Notes: generated by a model not told the origin, from the sequence alone. A stretch of 64,000 nucleotides of DNA from Lachnospiraceae bacterium 28-4 (GCA_000403275.2 KE159599.1:791548-855547); one strand, 5' to 3'. Shown: positions 1 through 8,130, counted from the stretch's first letter. Program-made: numbers and translations.

Positions 1-161
1 TTATACAAAATACTATCTTTATTGACAATATTTTTTTGAAACCCATGTCTTGTGAAGCAGCAGCAAAAATATGGATAATCTTGTATTATCCGTCGTAAAG
101 CAGCAAAAACCCGGAAACATTTATAAATTTTGAACAAAAGCGATAAGAGAAGGGAAAATTT
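1..161. other. Leader region upstream of the GT2 gene
   Basis: AT-rich non-coding stretch. It holds a TTGACA hexamer at 22-27 without a convincing -10 at 16-18 bp, an 11-nt direct repeat (AGCAGCAAAAA at 59-69 and 99-109), and between those the left copy of the 24-nt dyad element. An ATG at 71-73 opens a 20-codon reading frame ending at 133. It has no recognisable ribosome-binding site, so it is not called as a gene. The sequence is cut by the window edge, so any upstream promoter may be missing. Confidence 0.5.
72..95 (+). repeat. Left copy of 24-nt inverted repeat with internal dyad
   Basis: This 24-nt sequence is identical to the reverse complement of 4289-4312. Its core GGATAATCTTGTATTATCC is itself a hairpin: 7-bp arms GGATAAT/ATTATCC around a CTTGT loop. 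The match stops abruptly on both sides. The copy sits 66 nt before the GT2 start codon. It could be a recombination crossover site, a shared operator, or a 5'-UTR hairpin; the sequence alone does not decide. Confidence 0.85.
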
Positions 162-1250
162 ATGTACAAAGCCAGCATAATTGTAACTATCAGCAATGAA
201 TATGCATTAACAGAAAACTTTTTTAAGAATTTATTTCAGATTATCAATGACGATATCAATATTTTTACTGTTGTTGACGGGGAAACAGATGTTAAAACCG
301 TACGCTTTTTGCAGGAATTGCAAAATAATCATTCCAATATTTCCGTTATTTTCGAGAATGAAAACCTCGGTTTTTCTAAAGCCAATAATATCGGTGCGTT
401 TCGATCCGAATCCCCGTATTTAATTTTCCTGAACTCCGATACATTTCCTGTCGATGATGCTTTATATAAAATGATAGAATTTATGGACAGCTCCCCGGAT
501 ACAGGAGTTGCCCAGGGACTTATTTTATATCCCCAAAGCAATCTTGTTCAAAGTGCCGGTCATATATTTGGATTTTATAAGACGACACATGTTTTTGATG
601 GTTTGGAACAGGAGAACCCCGTTGTACAGAAAACGGCAGAACGCCAGGCTCTTGCATCCGGTTTTTATATAACGCGCCGCCAGCTCTTTGTGGCGGAAAA
701 AGGTTTTGATGAACTGTTTTACAATGCATGGGAAGGGCTGGAGTACTCTCTGAAAATCCATGCCAGAGGTTATAAATGCATGTATTACCCCGAAGCCAAA
801 GCCTACCATGTAAAAGGCTCCGGGCGCAACCGCCGGTTTCGTGATGAATCCTATCAGACAGGATATTTTTGGCATCGATGGGGCGAAAAAATCAGGATAG
901 ATCTCCCTGATATATATCGTTTGCAGTTGCAGGAGGGAGACTATAAATATCAGTATCTTCTTGTGAATGGAAGTTCGATAAGAGAGGATATCTGGTCGAT
1001 TCTCCTGAAGGAGATTCCATTTCACATGATAGGGCAATATCACATTGAAAAATCAATGTCTAAAAAAGCAATATCGCTTGAGGATTCTGTACCTGCGTCT
1101 TTTTTGCAGAGCCGGACAAGCCTTTTGTTTGTAGTCGATAATTTCAGGGATATTATCAATAATTATCGGGTTTTTAATTATAGGCATTCTTTTAGACCGC
1201 ATGATATGATCCTTGATCTTCATGGTAATGTGAAATATCCATCCGAATAA
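162..1250 (+). CDS. Family 2 glycosyltransferase (WbbL/rhamnosyltransferase-like)
   Basis: Cytoplasmic GT-A enzyme expected to move a sugar from a nucleotide donor to a glycan acceptor; donor and acceptor are unknown. The N-terminus has the GT2 beta-strand (SIIVTISN, residues 5-12), FENENLGFSKANN around 64-76 and NSD at 91-93 as the DXD equivalent. The later GT2 signature runs from ASGFYITRR (165-173) through NAWEGLEYSLKIHARGYKC to YHVKGSGR near 215-222. About 110 C-terminal residues go beyond the catalytic domain and are not recognised. Start: ATG at 162, preceded by AAGGG with 7-nt spacing. It is the only glycosyltransferase on the plus strand. Its stop codon abuts the stop of the convergent STAND-nuclease gene. 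The gene is AT-richer than the polysaccharide locus to the right. Confidence 0.85.
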   Translation: MYKASIIVTISNEYALTENFFKNLFQIINDDINIFTVVDGETDVKTVRFLQELQNNHSNISVIFENENLGFSKANNIGAFRSESPYLIFLNSDTFPVDDALYKMIEFMDSSPDTGVAQGLILYPQSNLVQSAGHIFGFYKTTHVFDGLEQENPVVQKTAERQALASGFYITRRQLFVAEKGFDELFYNAWEGLEYSLKIHARGYKCMYYPEAKAYHVKGSGRNRRFRDESYQTGYFWHRWGEKIRIDLPDIYRLQLQEGDYKYQYLLVNGSSIREDIWSILLKEIPFHMIGQYHIEKSMSKKAISLEDSVPASFLQSRTSLLFVVDNFRDIINNYRVFNYRHSFRPHDMILDLHGNVKYPSE

Positions 1251-4200
1251 TTACCATACTCTCGGATCCAGATAAAAGCAGGCATTGCTATTTTTATCCT
1301 GATGCATGCAATAAAGTACTGCTTTCTGCTTTATACGGGGACATTGGCTATTGTCAATAATTGTCTGGTAGGAAGTTCCTGATAGTTCGGAATTCTTATA
1401 GGACATAGGAACTTTATACAAAAACGATTCTATCATACTGCAGAGGTATTGTATCCGCTCATCATTTTTCATGATAGGGGATGCTTCTGCCTCCAGTAAA
1501 TACTTTTTTGCCTCCGCAAATTGTCCTTTCAAAATATAACACACGGCTAGTTTTAAATGGCATTTATAATATTGAATCCAGTATTGATTTTCAAACAGCT
1601 TCTCCTGCGCAAGCAATAACTGCTGGGTACTTCCTTTTCCAATAAGGCATTTGACATATTGAATTTCACATAAGCAATCAAAATGTCGCCTTTTTTCAGA
1701 AGCAGTTTGAAAATAGGAGTCTGCAATCTGTAAATATTGCAAAGCCAGAAACAGATTCATATGGTAAATCCCTTTGGCATAATCCATAAAACTATAGCCA
1801 ATATGTTCACACGAGCGAAATCTGACAGCTGATTTCAAATTTTTCCGCAGCCATTCACCCGCCAGCTTTACATGATCCAGTGCAAGATACGTCACCATCA
1901 TACGGTTGGCGGCAGTCAAATAGGCACGATAGGGCAAATGGATGATCTCGGATTTTAATTCCATCCAGTCTTTGCGGAAATTGTTAATTTCTTTTGGCAG
2001 ACTCTGAAAACTTTTGAAACCCCAATACGCTGCATCAATTTTTTCAGAGGCGGCATTAAAATATAATGCGGTTTTTGCCTTTGCATGGTAACTATCTGTA
2101 ATTTCGCGAAAAATCTTTTGCGCATTTTTGCTTGCGTCACAATGCATGTAGCTGAATGCTAAATAATATTTTATATAATTTGATTTTTCGTTTTCCTTTA
2201 CATAAAAGCTCTTTCCCTCCATCAATGCTTCGCATAAAAATACAACTTGGCTGTACTGGTTTTCTCTGAATTTCAATTCGATGGATTGAAAAACGGATTC
2301 GAAATATTGGCAGTAATATTCAGAATAATGGCTCATTAAGGAACATTGATAAATTTCCCTGCGGCCAGGATCCATATCCATAAATTTATGGATATAGCCG
2401 GTCAGAGCTTTTTTATGCTGATTAAGAATGGATGCCGGCATTTCCCGATCCCATTTTTCATAGTTGGGAAACACGTAATCATTTTTTATTATAATAAATT
2501 GTCTGTCATAAATCCTGTTTAAATCCGCCTCATTTATCTCTTCCAGAAAATAAACGGGTATCCCTTTTTGTACGAAACAAACCAGTATAAGAATCATGCT
2601 TTCAAAAGCAAAACTGCCTCTGATATATTGCAGCGCGGATGTTTGAAAGTCATCGATGTAATAGTTTTTAACATCCTGTATAGTACGATCACCGCGGACA
2701 TCCCGCAGGAAAGAATATAACAGCCCTGGGTATTTTAAATAGTGATTCGGCGGTACAATTTCATTTAACTCATCAATGCAGAACGGGAGAGCTTCATTGA
2801 TTGCCCTAAGGATTTCGGTATTATCAATATAATCTAAAAATATATTTTCTATATGCGGAATGTTCATTTGATTTCTGCTGGTCAATACAAATGAAATCTT
2901 TTGCAGCGGATCAAATGCGCGGAATACCGCTTCCAATATACAGCAGTTATCGGAGTCCAGCAAATGTATATTGTCAAGAAAATAAGTTTTTTCATACGCA
3001 AAACACTGATTTATCTGAAACAGGCTTTTGGTATTTGAAAAAACGGAACCCATTAATATATTCTTAACCAGCAGGTAGTCCTCACCCTGTAGCGCCTGAA
3101 TGATTGCTTGAATATTATTGGGGCTGAAAAACGAATTTTTTGCATTGTTTTTCTTGCAATAATTCGAAAGAGCCTTCGCGCTCATACTTAAATTGTAGTA
3201 GTCAAATGCCAGGGTAAAAATAATCCTGCATATATCTGCAATATCAGATTCCTGGCCGTTAAAATTCACATAAATAATGTGCCGATTCTCTTGCGCGTTT
3301 TTTAAAAGATCATTTTTTAAATTATTCAGAATCCAACTCTTCCCTGAACTTTGCGGGCCGTATAAATTATAAATTTTTTTATAATTCGATTTTATACCTG
3401 TCTCAATCGTTATATAACTTTGTACTTGATTTTGGTATAATTCTCCAAGAACAGCAAATTTCAAACTATATTTCCTGCAATCATTCCTTTTATCGTCTAA
3501 TATATAATATATATGAAGCGGATATTCTTCATCCACACGAAATCTTTCCCCTGTTTGGGCAATATCCAGCGAAAAGGACATGATCTCCGGCAGGGCATCC
3601 CCTTGATATAATAAATGATCATTGCAGTAAAGCGTTAAAGGCTTATCGCCGAAGCCGACCGCAATAAATTCGCCTTCTATCGTATAGCATTTGGATAGAT
3701 ATAGCGGATATAGCTCCTGGTCTTCCCATACATTATCTATCGTATAAGAATCACTTTTACAAATCAGGCGAATGCACTGCAATGTAACGTTTGGAGCAGA
3801 AGGCTCGGTAAATGAGATCGGTTCTTTGAAAAATCTCCGTTCCACATCGGGATGCTTTTTTACCCAATAGGATAATGCATAACCATCTATAAAAGAAATT
3901 TGTTTTATTGCAGAAAAATAATAAAATTTTCGGATGCGTCCTATTAAATTAGAACCTATGGATGTATTGGTGATAAAGAAAATTTTTATCAGATTATTTT
4001 CGAGAAGTGAGGATACAAGGGTTGAATCATACTTTCTTGAGCCTATATTTTCTTCCGTATGTATGGTATATTTGGCTTCTGCCCACATAGACATACCAGT
4101 GAATTCACAAACATTTTCCAAGTCCCTGTTCCCGTCCCTGGTAGCTTTCGTCAGCTTCCAATTTTCCAAAGGATACCTTTCTTTCAGATATGTTTCTATC

Positions 4201-4280
4201 AAAATCTCAAATTTTCTTGAATCAGAGGTTACGGTTTTTTTCTGATACAATATTTTTTCCCGAAAAGTCCACTCTATCAT
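1251..4280 (-). CDS. Mrr-like nuclease / STAND NTPase / helical-repeat protein (Avs-like defence candidate)
   Basis: 1009 aa from the ATG at 4280, which has GGAGG 4 nt upstream; a GTG at 4313 in frame lies inside the repeat element and has no ribosome-binding site. Residues about 20-110 fit an Mrr/PD-(D/E)xK restriction-endonuclease fold: FEILIETYL, then Asp53 in GNRDLE and Glu68-Ala-Lys70. A beta-rich linker follows. The NTPase has a Walker A GPQSSGKS at 308-315, a Walker B ending FLDN (Asp436) and a sensor-like VLTSR at 465-469, as in STAND/NACHT ATPases. The C-terminal 450 residues are alpha-helical, with TPR-like pieces. Known Avs proteins share this effector-NTPase-sensor order and act as phage-protein sensors; the defence role here is inferred. 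It has no HTH, which argues against a MalT-type regulator. AT-rich, probably acquired. Confidence 0.8.
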   Translation of the reverse strand: MIEWTFREKILYQKKTVTSDSRKFEILIETYLKERYPLENWKLTKATRDGNRDLENVCEFTGMSMWAEAKYTIHTEENIGSRKYDSTLVSSLLENNLIKIFFITNTSIGSNLIGRIRKFYYFSAIKQISFIDGYALSYWVKKHPDVERRFFKEPISFTEPSAPNVTLQCIRLICKSDSYTIDNVWEDQELYPLYLSKCYTIEGEFIAVGFGDKPLTLYCNDHLLYQGDALPEIMSFSLDIAQTGERFRVDEEYPLHIYYILDDKRNDCRKYSLKFAVLGELYQNQVQSYITIETGIKSNYKKIYNLYGPQSSGKSWILNNLKNDLLKNAQENRHIIYVNFNGQESDIADICRIIFTLAFDYYNLSMSAKALSNYCKKNNAKNSFFSPNNIQAIIQALQGEDYLLVKNILMGSVFSNTKSLFQINQCFAYEKTYFLDNIHLLDSDNCCILEAVFRAFDPLQKISFVLTSRNQMNIPHIENIFLDYIDNTEILRAINEALPFCIDELNEIVPPNHYLKYPGLLYSFLRDVRGDRTIQDVKNYYIDDFQTSALQYIRGSFAFESMILILVCFVQKGIPVYFLEEINEADLNRIYDRQFIIIKNDYVFPNYEKWDREMPASILNQHKKALTGYIHKFMDMDPGRREIYQCSLMSHYSEYYCQYFESVFQSIELKFRENQYSQVVFLCEALMEGKSFYVKENEKSNYIKYYLAFSYMHCDASKNAQKIFREITDSYHAKAKTALYFNAASEKIDAAYWGFKSFQSLPKEINNFRKDWMELKSEIIHLPYRAYLTAANRMMVTYLALDHVKLAGEWLRKNLKSAVRFRSCEHIGYSFMDYAKGIYHMNLFLALQYLQIADSYFQTASEKRRHFDCLCEIQYVKCLIGKGSTQQLLLAQEKLFENQYWIQYYKCHLKLAVCYILKGQFAEAKKYLLEAEASPIMKNDERIQYLCSMIESFLYKVPMSYKNSELSGTSYQTIIDNSQCPRIKQKAVLYCMHQDKNSNACFYLDPRVW

Positions 4281-4288
4281 TTGACCTC

Positions 4289-4312
4289 CGACGGATAATA
4301 CAAGATTATCCA
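4289..4312 (-). repeat. Right copy of 24-nt inverted repeat with internal dyad
   Basis: Exact reverse complement of 72-95. In the STAND-nuclease transcript it lies in the 5' leader, about 35 nt after the predicted transcription start and directly before the GGAGG of the 4280 start codon. The two copies therefore bracket 4.2 kb with both complete genes and both ribosome-binding sites inside, and the right-hand promoter outside. Confidence 0.85.
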
Positions 4313-4352
4313 CTTTATTATAAAAAAATAATCAACTCTCTACCTTTTTATT

Positions 4353-4381
4353 ATTATATCTTTTAATACTATTTTTTACAA
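4353..4381 (-). promoter_or_regulatory. Sigma-A-type promoter for the STAND-nuclease gene
   Basis: Read on the minus strand, -35 TTGTAA (4381-4376) and a perfect -10 TATAAT (4358-4353) are separated by exactly 17 bp. Transcription would start near 4346 and give a leader of about 65 nt containing the 24-nt dyad element. The -35 is overlapped by an inverted repeat, so repression at this site is possible. Confidence 0.65.
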
Positions 4382-4389
4382 TAGTATTA
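4364..4389. promoter_or_regulatory. 10-bp inverted repeat overlapping the -35 (operator candidate)
   Basis: TAATACTATT (4364-4373) and AATAGTATTA (4380-4389) are perfect inverted copies around a 6-nt spacer and cover the -35 hexamer of the STAND-nuclease promoter. Position and symmetry suit a dimeric repressor. The protein that would bind is unknown. In such AT-rich DNA chance remains possible. Confidence 0.45.
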
Positions 4390-4601
4390 TTCATCAACCA
4401 ACATTTTTCTTTCGTATTCGCCTCTATCCTTTCGTCTTCTCGCCCAAAATCATCTTTTTTTACCATTTCACCATCTATTTATTCTCCCACCCCTCCCAAA
4501 TGCAATTTATATGATATAACATTTTCATACTGTTACATTTACTAAGGAAGAATTCATCATATACAAAAATTGTCCTTTTATGTCTTTTTTCTTCCTTTAT
4601 G

Positions 4602-4629
4602 TTGGAATTTTTTTCCAATCCATTATGCT
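4602..4629 (+). promoter_or_regulatory. Possible promoter of the Spo0A-like gene
   Basis: TTGGAA (4602-4607) and TATGCT (4624-4629) with a 16-bp spacer lie 45 nt before the start codon. The -35 is also the left arm of a TTGGAA/TTCCAA dyad (4602-4618). Both hexamers match consensus only partly, so this is a weak call. Confidence 0.3.
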
Positions 4630-4674
4630 AATAACAGAAGCAGCATTATTATTTTCACAAAGGAGGAATTAACC

Positions 4675-5013
4675 ATGGAAAAAACTATTGTTTCTGAACT
4701 ACTAATCCGCATCGGCGTTAACCCTTCCTACAGGGGATATCCTTATCTGGCCCATATTATCTGCCAAGCAGCATCTGATGAAAGCAGTCCGTTTCTTACC
4801 AGCAAAGCACTTTATCAAGCTACTGCCGAATATTTCCACGTATCTCCGGATTCTATTCAGCACAGCATACGAACACTCCTTGATGCCTATTGGGAGCAAG
4901 GTAACGGTTGCCATTTCTGTTCCGTTACCGGATATCCCAATGCCGGGCCGCTGCCTCCCAAAGAATTTATCGCAGTTCTTGCGGACTATATGCGTAGAAA
5001 CAAATCACGTTAA
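4675..5013 (+). CDS. Stand-alone Spo0A C-terminal-domain DNA-binding protein
   Basis: 112 aa from the ATG at 4675, which has AGGAGG with 8-nt spacing; the longer frame opening at 4570 lacks such a site. Nearly the whole protein aligns by eye with the effector domain of Spo0A: LLIRIGVNPSYRGYPYL (9-25) corresponds to the LLHEIGVPAHIKGYLYL segment, YQATAEYFHVSPDSIQHSIR (47-66) to the recognition-helix region, and KEFIAVLADYMR (96-107) to the C-terminal helix. There is no receiver domain, so it is not controlled by aspartyl phosphorelay in the Spo0A way. It is probably a cytoplasmic DNA-binding regulator. Convergent with the polysaccharide locus, with a shared terminator between them. Its targets are unknown; the neighbouring glycan genes are a guess. 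Confidence 0.85.
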   Translation: MEKTIVSELLIRIGVNPSYRGYPYLAHIICQAASDESSPFLTSKALYQATAEYFHVSPDSIQHSIRTLLDAYWEQGNGCHFCSVTGYPNAGPLPPKEFIAVLADYMRRNKSR

Positions 5014-5041
5014 AAAAGTTGGCCCGCGGCCAACTTTTTTT
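5013..5041. terminator. Bidirectional intrinsic terminator
   Basis: GTTGGCC-CGC-GGCCAAC forms a 7-bp GC-rich stem, extended by an A-tract on the left pairing with a T-tract on the right. Read rightwards it ends the Spo0A-like gene, with 7 T after the stem. Read leftwards the A-tract becomes a U-tract and it ends the 59-kb minus-strand polysaccharide locus, whose last stop codon is at 5078. Confidence 0.9.
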
Positions 5042-5077
5042 AATAACCTCATAATGCGCCTCCATACTCCCCCAGCT

Positions 5078-6232
5078 TCAGCGGACCCTCTTCCGGCCAA
5101 GTTTCTGCGCAATCTTCTTCGCCGATATCTCCCACTGGAACATGCCGATCCTCTTTCTGATCTCTTCCACCGTCACGTCCCCTACTTCCTGCCGGATACC
5201 CATCCGCATTTTTTCTTTTAACATTTGCTTATTACCCAGATGGAAATAGGAAGCCGCTCCTCCTAAGACCTCTTTCAAAGATAAGGCATCGGAAGAAATC
5301 ACCATCGTTCCTACCGCCAAAGCCTCCAGCGGCGGCATGCCGAACCCTTCATAAATGGACGGAAAAATAAAGCAATCCGCCATATGGTATACATAAGGAA
5401 GATCCTCATCCTCGATAAACCCGGTCACGATAATTTTTCTTCTGTACACGTCCTCTATCCGATTCAGAAACTCGTCCATTTTCCAGCCTTTCCGTCCAGC
5501 CAGAACAAGGGGAATGTCCAATGCTTCCTCCTCCTGCAGCTCCACATAAGCTTTTACAAGGAATGGCAGATTTTTCCTTGGCTCCAGCGTAGCCAGGCAA
5601 AGAAGATACTGCTCCGGCAAATGGTACTTATGGCGTATCTCCAGCCGCTTATTTGTTTCCTCCTTGGATAAGGGGACTTTCTGATCCCTGACGTAATTCA
5701 TAAACACATCGGAAATTCCACAATATGCAAGGATCAGTTTATCCTTGCGGTAATGGAATTTTTTAATAATCCGGTTTCCCGTAAACTTCGATATCGTAAT
5801 AATTTTCTCGCTGACCCAAAGCGCATTCAGTATGGACAGTTTAAAATACCACTCCATATGCTTTTTCATCGTCTCCGGGCAATCCCAGCAAGTCAGATCG
5901 TGAACTGTATTGTAGATCCCTTTATGCCGGAACAAAACAGGGCTTTGGAAGGCCAGGAACAAAAAGACATCCGCTTTTATCCCATATAGATGAAACGGCA
6001 TCAATATCTGTGCAAAGAGCAGTTTATTTCTCCCCTGCCATACTTTGCAAACGACATTTTCCAATTCCTGATATCGTTTGAACGCAGGATGGATTTTTCG
6101 CTTAAATAAGAGAATATACGTATTTTCCCTTTTCTTGTCCAACTCTATCAGTTCTTTTGCTATGTTCATGGCATATCTCTCTATTCCCGAAAAATTGTCA
6201 TCCAGAGAGGTCAAATCGATCGCTATCCTCAT
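5078..6232 (-). CDS. Family 4 glycosyltransferase
   Basis: 384-aa GT-B enzyme, last gene of the minus-strand locus. It begins with the MRIAIDLTSLDDNFSGIERY motif of mannosyl/rhamnosyl-type GT4s. It carries LATLEPRKNLPFLVKAY and the donor-site EX7E motif in YEGFGMPPLEAL, within the usual 360-400 aa. The start is placed at 6232 because GGAGG lies 5 nt before that ATG; the ATG at 6244 would contain that ribosome-binding site. It follows the third Wzy-like gene by 19 nt. Acts at the inner face of the membrane on a lipid-linked glycan; its sugar cannot be named. Confidence 0.88.
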   Translation of the reverse strand: MRIAIDLTSLDDNFSGIERYAMNIAKELIELDKKRENTYILLFKRKIHPAFKRYQELENVVCKVWQGRNKLLFAQILMPFHLYGIKADVFLFLAFQSPVLFRHKGIYNTVHDLTCWDCPETMKKHMEWYFKLSILNALWVSEKIITISKFTGNRIIKKFHYRKDKLILAYCGISDVFMNYVRDQKVPLSKEETNKRLEIRHKYHLPEQYLLCLATLEPRKNLPFLVKAYVELQEEEALDIPLVLAGRKGWKMDEFLNRIEDVYRRKIIVTGFIEDEDLPYVYHMADCFIFPSIYEGFGMPPLEALAVGTMVISSDALSLKEVLGGAASYFHLGNKQMLKEKMRMGIRQEVGDVTVEEIRKRIGMFQWEISAKKIAQKLGRKRVR

Positions 6233-6251
6233 TGCTGCCTCCATTCTGTTT

Positions 6252-8129
6252 TTATCCTACGCGTTTTTTAATGAAATGCAAACTCCCCAGCAGTATCATC
6301 CCCGCTATTCCATAAAATATCCCGTTTCGAAAGTGTTCCATCCGCACTATATTTCCATCCTTCTCCACGAAATATTCCTTTTCTCCGCTCATATGCTCGA
6401 TTCTGTCTTCCCCAAAGCTTTTTGCAATCCTTTCCTGATAAACGGAATCAGCATCCGCCTGATATGACGCTTCCTCCGGCTGTTGTTCCAGCACCCGTAT
6501 TATCTCTTCCATCAGCCGGGCATATTCCTCCTTCCCGATCCCGCAGTATAGTTCCAATAGCCGGATACGGAACCGGTCGTATTTCCCGCTATTGTATACG
6601 GACATCGGAATGGAATATTCCATGGCGGCAGCCGCTTCTTCCGCCGACAGCTTCCCTTCCAGCCCGGCTTCCCGTATCGCTTCCTGCATGGCTTCCGTCC
6701 CCTCGACCAGCGACTGGCACCGGGCCATCAGCTCCTTTAACTCCTTTTTCGTATATTCTTCGTTCCCGGCCGCAGCCGTTGCGGACACCTCCGCGCTCCA
6801 TGCATCCACGTAAAGCAAAGAATCCAGCGGTACCCGCACAAATTCCTTTGCCGGCACAAATGCCAGATAAAAGGCTGCAATCGCTGCCCCTGCTCCGATA
6901 TAATAAGCCCATTGCCGGCCTTTCGGCCAAGCTGAATCCTCTTTTTCTTCTTTCGCAGTATGTTCCTTTTCCGTATATATATTTTCTTCCCCTTCAGCTC
7001 CGAACAGCACTTCCCCTAAAAAGAGCAGGGATAAATTCATAAATGCATTGGAAATAAACTGCTCCATAATTCCATATAATAAAAATGAAAAAATAATACT
7101 AAGTTCCGGCAGACGTTCTCTTCCTGCGCTGCGATCCCAACCGGCCGCCTCTTTTTGTTCCCCGCGCCCTTTTCTCCCGGAAAATCCGCTGTATCTGGCG
7201 ATCAATACCGCGTACCCCGCGCAGAATAACGCAAATACCACGATTCCAAAAGTCATAAAAATATATACATAACCGTTATCCATAATCACCCAGAAAAAGG
7301 GAATATCCCTCATTCTCGCGCCGAACAGCGAGATCGGCTGGTTTTTCAAATAATAGGCGGAAAAAGAAAGCCTTGCCTGCAGCATGGCATCCACTTTCTG
7401 CATCAATGGAATATCCAGTAAAAACGGCCCCCCGAATGAAAAAATCAGGCAAAGGGGGAGCGGCAGCTGAAACAATATCCGTTCTGCCAGGCTCAGTTCC
7501 CTTCTTTTTACCCCATAAAAATACATAAGCAAAAAAAAGGTGGTGACAATCACTCCCGTATAACTAAGCGAAAACAAAAATACGGCCAGATTCCCTGCCA
7601 TCAATGCAAGCATCCGTCTTACATCATATCGTTTCCCCCATGTATAGCATAAAAACACTGCCAGAATAAAATAAGATACATGGAACACATTCCCCGTACT
7701 ATAACCCATTCCCCAACGGATCAACTCCGTCCCGCCCTTCATATGCACGTCCAGCGGATTATGAATCACTCCTGCTTTCGCCATAATTACCGTCCATGCA
7801 AACGAGCATCCATAAATGGCCAGTCCCATGCGGAACAGTTTTTTCAATTCCATATCTTTCAAACCGATAAGGGCAAAAACTGTCAGAACGATCCCCAGCC
7901 GCCCCGAATTTTTGTATGAGACAAAGGCAATGATGCACAAAAATGCCATAGCCCCGATCTGCCTTATACTATATTTTGTAAGAACCAGCTTTATTCCAAG
8001 GCACAGGCATGCGGCCGCGCTTAATATATAATAAAAGCGAACACCGCTGTCCAAACCGATTCCCTTTGCAAGAACCATAAGCCCGAAAAAAAGGTAGTAA
8101 GATAATTCCTTCACTCTGTTTTTCGTCAT
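6252..8129 (-). CDS. Wzy-like polysaccharide polymerase (third copy)
   Basis: 625-aa polytopic membrane protein with about 11-12 hydrophobic segments in the first 380 residues. A hydrophilic, Ala/Glu-rich region of about 170 residues (roughly 440-600) follows, then one last transmembrane helix. The N-terminal pattern LAKGIGLDSG, TKYSI, VSYKNSGR and LKDMELKKLFRMG recurs in the proteins at 19507-21057 and 36406-37638, so the three are paralogues. Family role: joining undecaprenyl-linked repeat units outside the membrane; this is inferred from topology and locus. Start chosen at 8129, after GAGGG with 8-nt spacing and one base after the upstream stop. An O-antigen ligase of the WaaL kind would look similar. 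Confidence 0.7.
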   Translation of the reverse strand: MTKNRVKELSYYLFFGLMVLAKGIGLDSGVRFYYILSAAACLCLGIKLVLTKYSIRQIGAMAFLCIIAFVSYKNSGRLGIVLTVFALIGLKDMELKKLFRMGLAIYGCSFAWTVIMAKAGVIHNPLDVHMKGGTELIRWGMGYSTGNVFHVSYFILAVFLCYTWGKRYDVRRMLALMAGNLAVFLFSLSYTGVIVTTFFLLMYFYGVKRRELSLAERILFQLPLPLCLIFSFGGPFLLDIPLMQKVDAMLQARLSFSAYYLKNQPISLFGARMRDIPFFWVIMDNGYVYIFMTFGIVVFALFCAGYAVLIARYSGFSGRKGRGEQKEAAGWDRSAGRERLPELSIIFSFLLYGIMEQFISNAFMNLSLLFLGEVLFGAEGEENIYTEKEHTAKEEKEDSAWPKGRQWAYYIGAGAAIAAFYLAFVPAKEFVRVPLDSLLYVDAWSAEVSATAAAGNEEYTKKELKELMARCQSLVEGTEAMQEAIREAGLEGKLSAEEAAAAMEYSIPMSVYNSGKYDRFRIRLLELYCGIGKEEYARLMEEIIRVLEQQPEEASYQADADSVYQERIAKSFGEDRIEHMSGEKEYFVEKDGNIVRMEHFRNGIFYGIAGMILLGSLHFIKKRVG

Positions 8130-8130
8130 T

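Larger units (their letters stand above)
4314..4674. other. Divergent intergenic region between STAND-nuclease and Spo0A-like genes
   Basis: 361 nt without a gene. The left part holds the minus-strand promoter and a 10-bp inverted repeat described separately. The right part holds a weak plus-strand promoter candidate and the ribosome-binding site AGGAGG (4661-4666). The middle (about 4400-4560) is pyrimidine-rich on the plus strand; nothing else was recognised there. No consensus Spo0A box (TGTCGAA) was noticed. Confidence 0.6.

Noticed and set aside
525-1043. 172-codon minus-strand open frame inside the GT2 at 162-1250
   Set aside because: Opposite strand of a gene with clear GT2 motifs; no family features.
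4281-4313. GTG start at 4313 for the STAND-nuclease gene
   Set aside because: It lies in the 24-nt repeat without a ribosome-binding site, while the ATG at 4280 has GGAGG just upstream.
4570-4674. Longer start for the Spo0A-like protein
   Set aside because: The extra 35 residues have no counterpart in the Spo0A domain, and AGGAGG sits correctly before the ATG at 4675.
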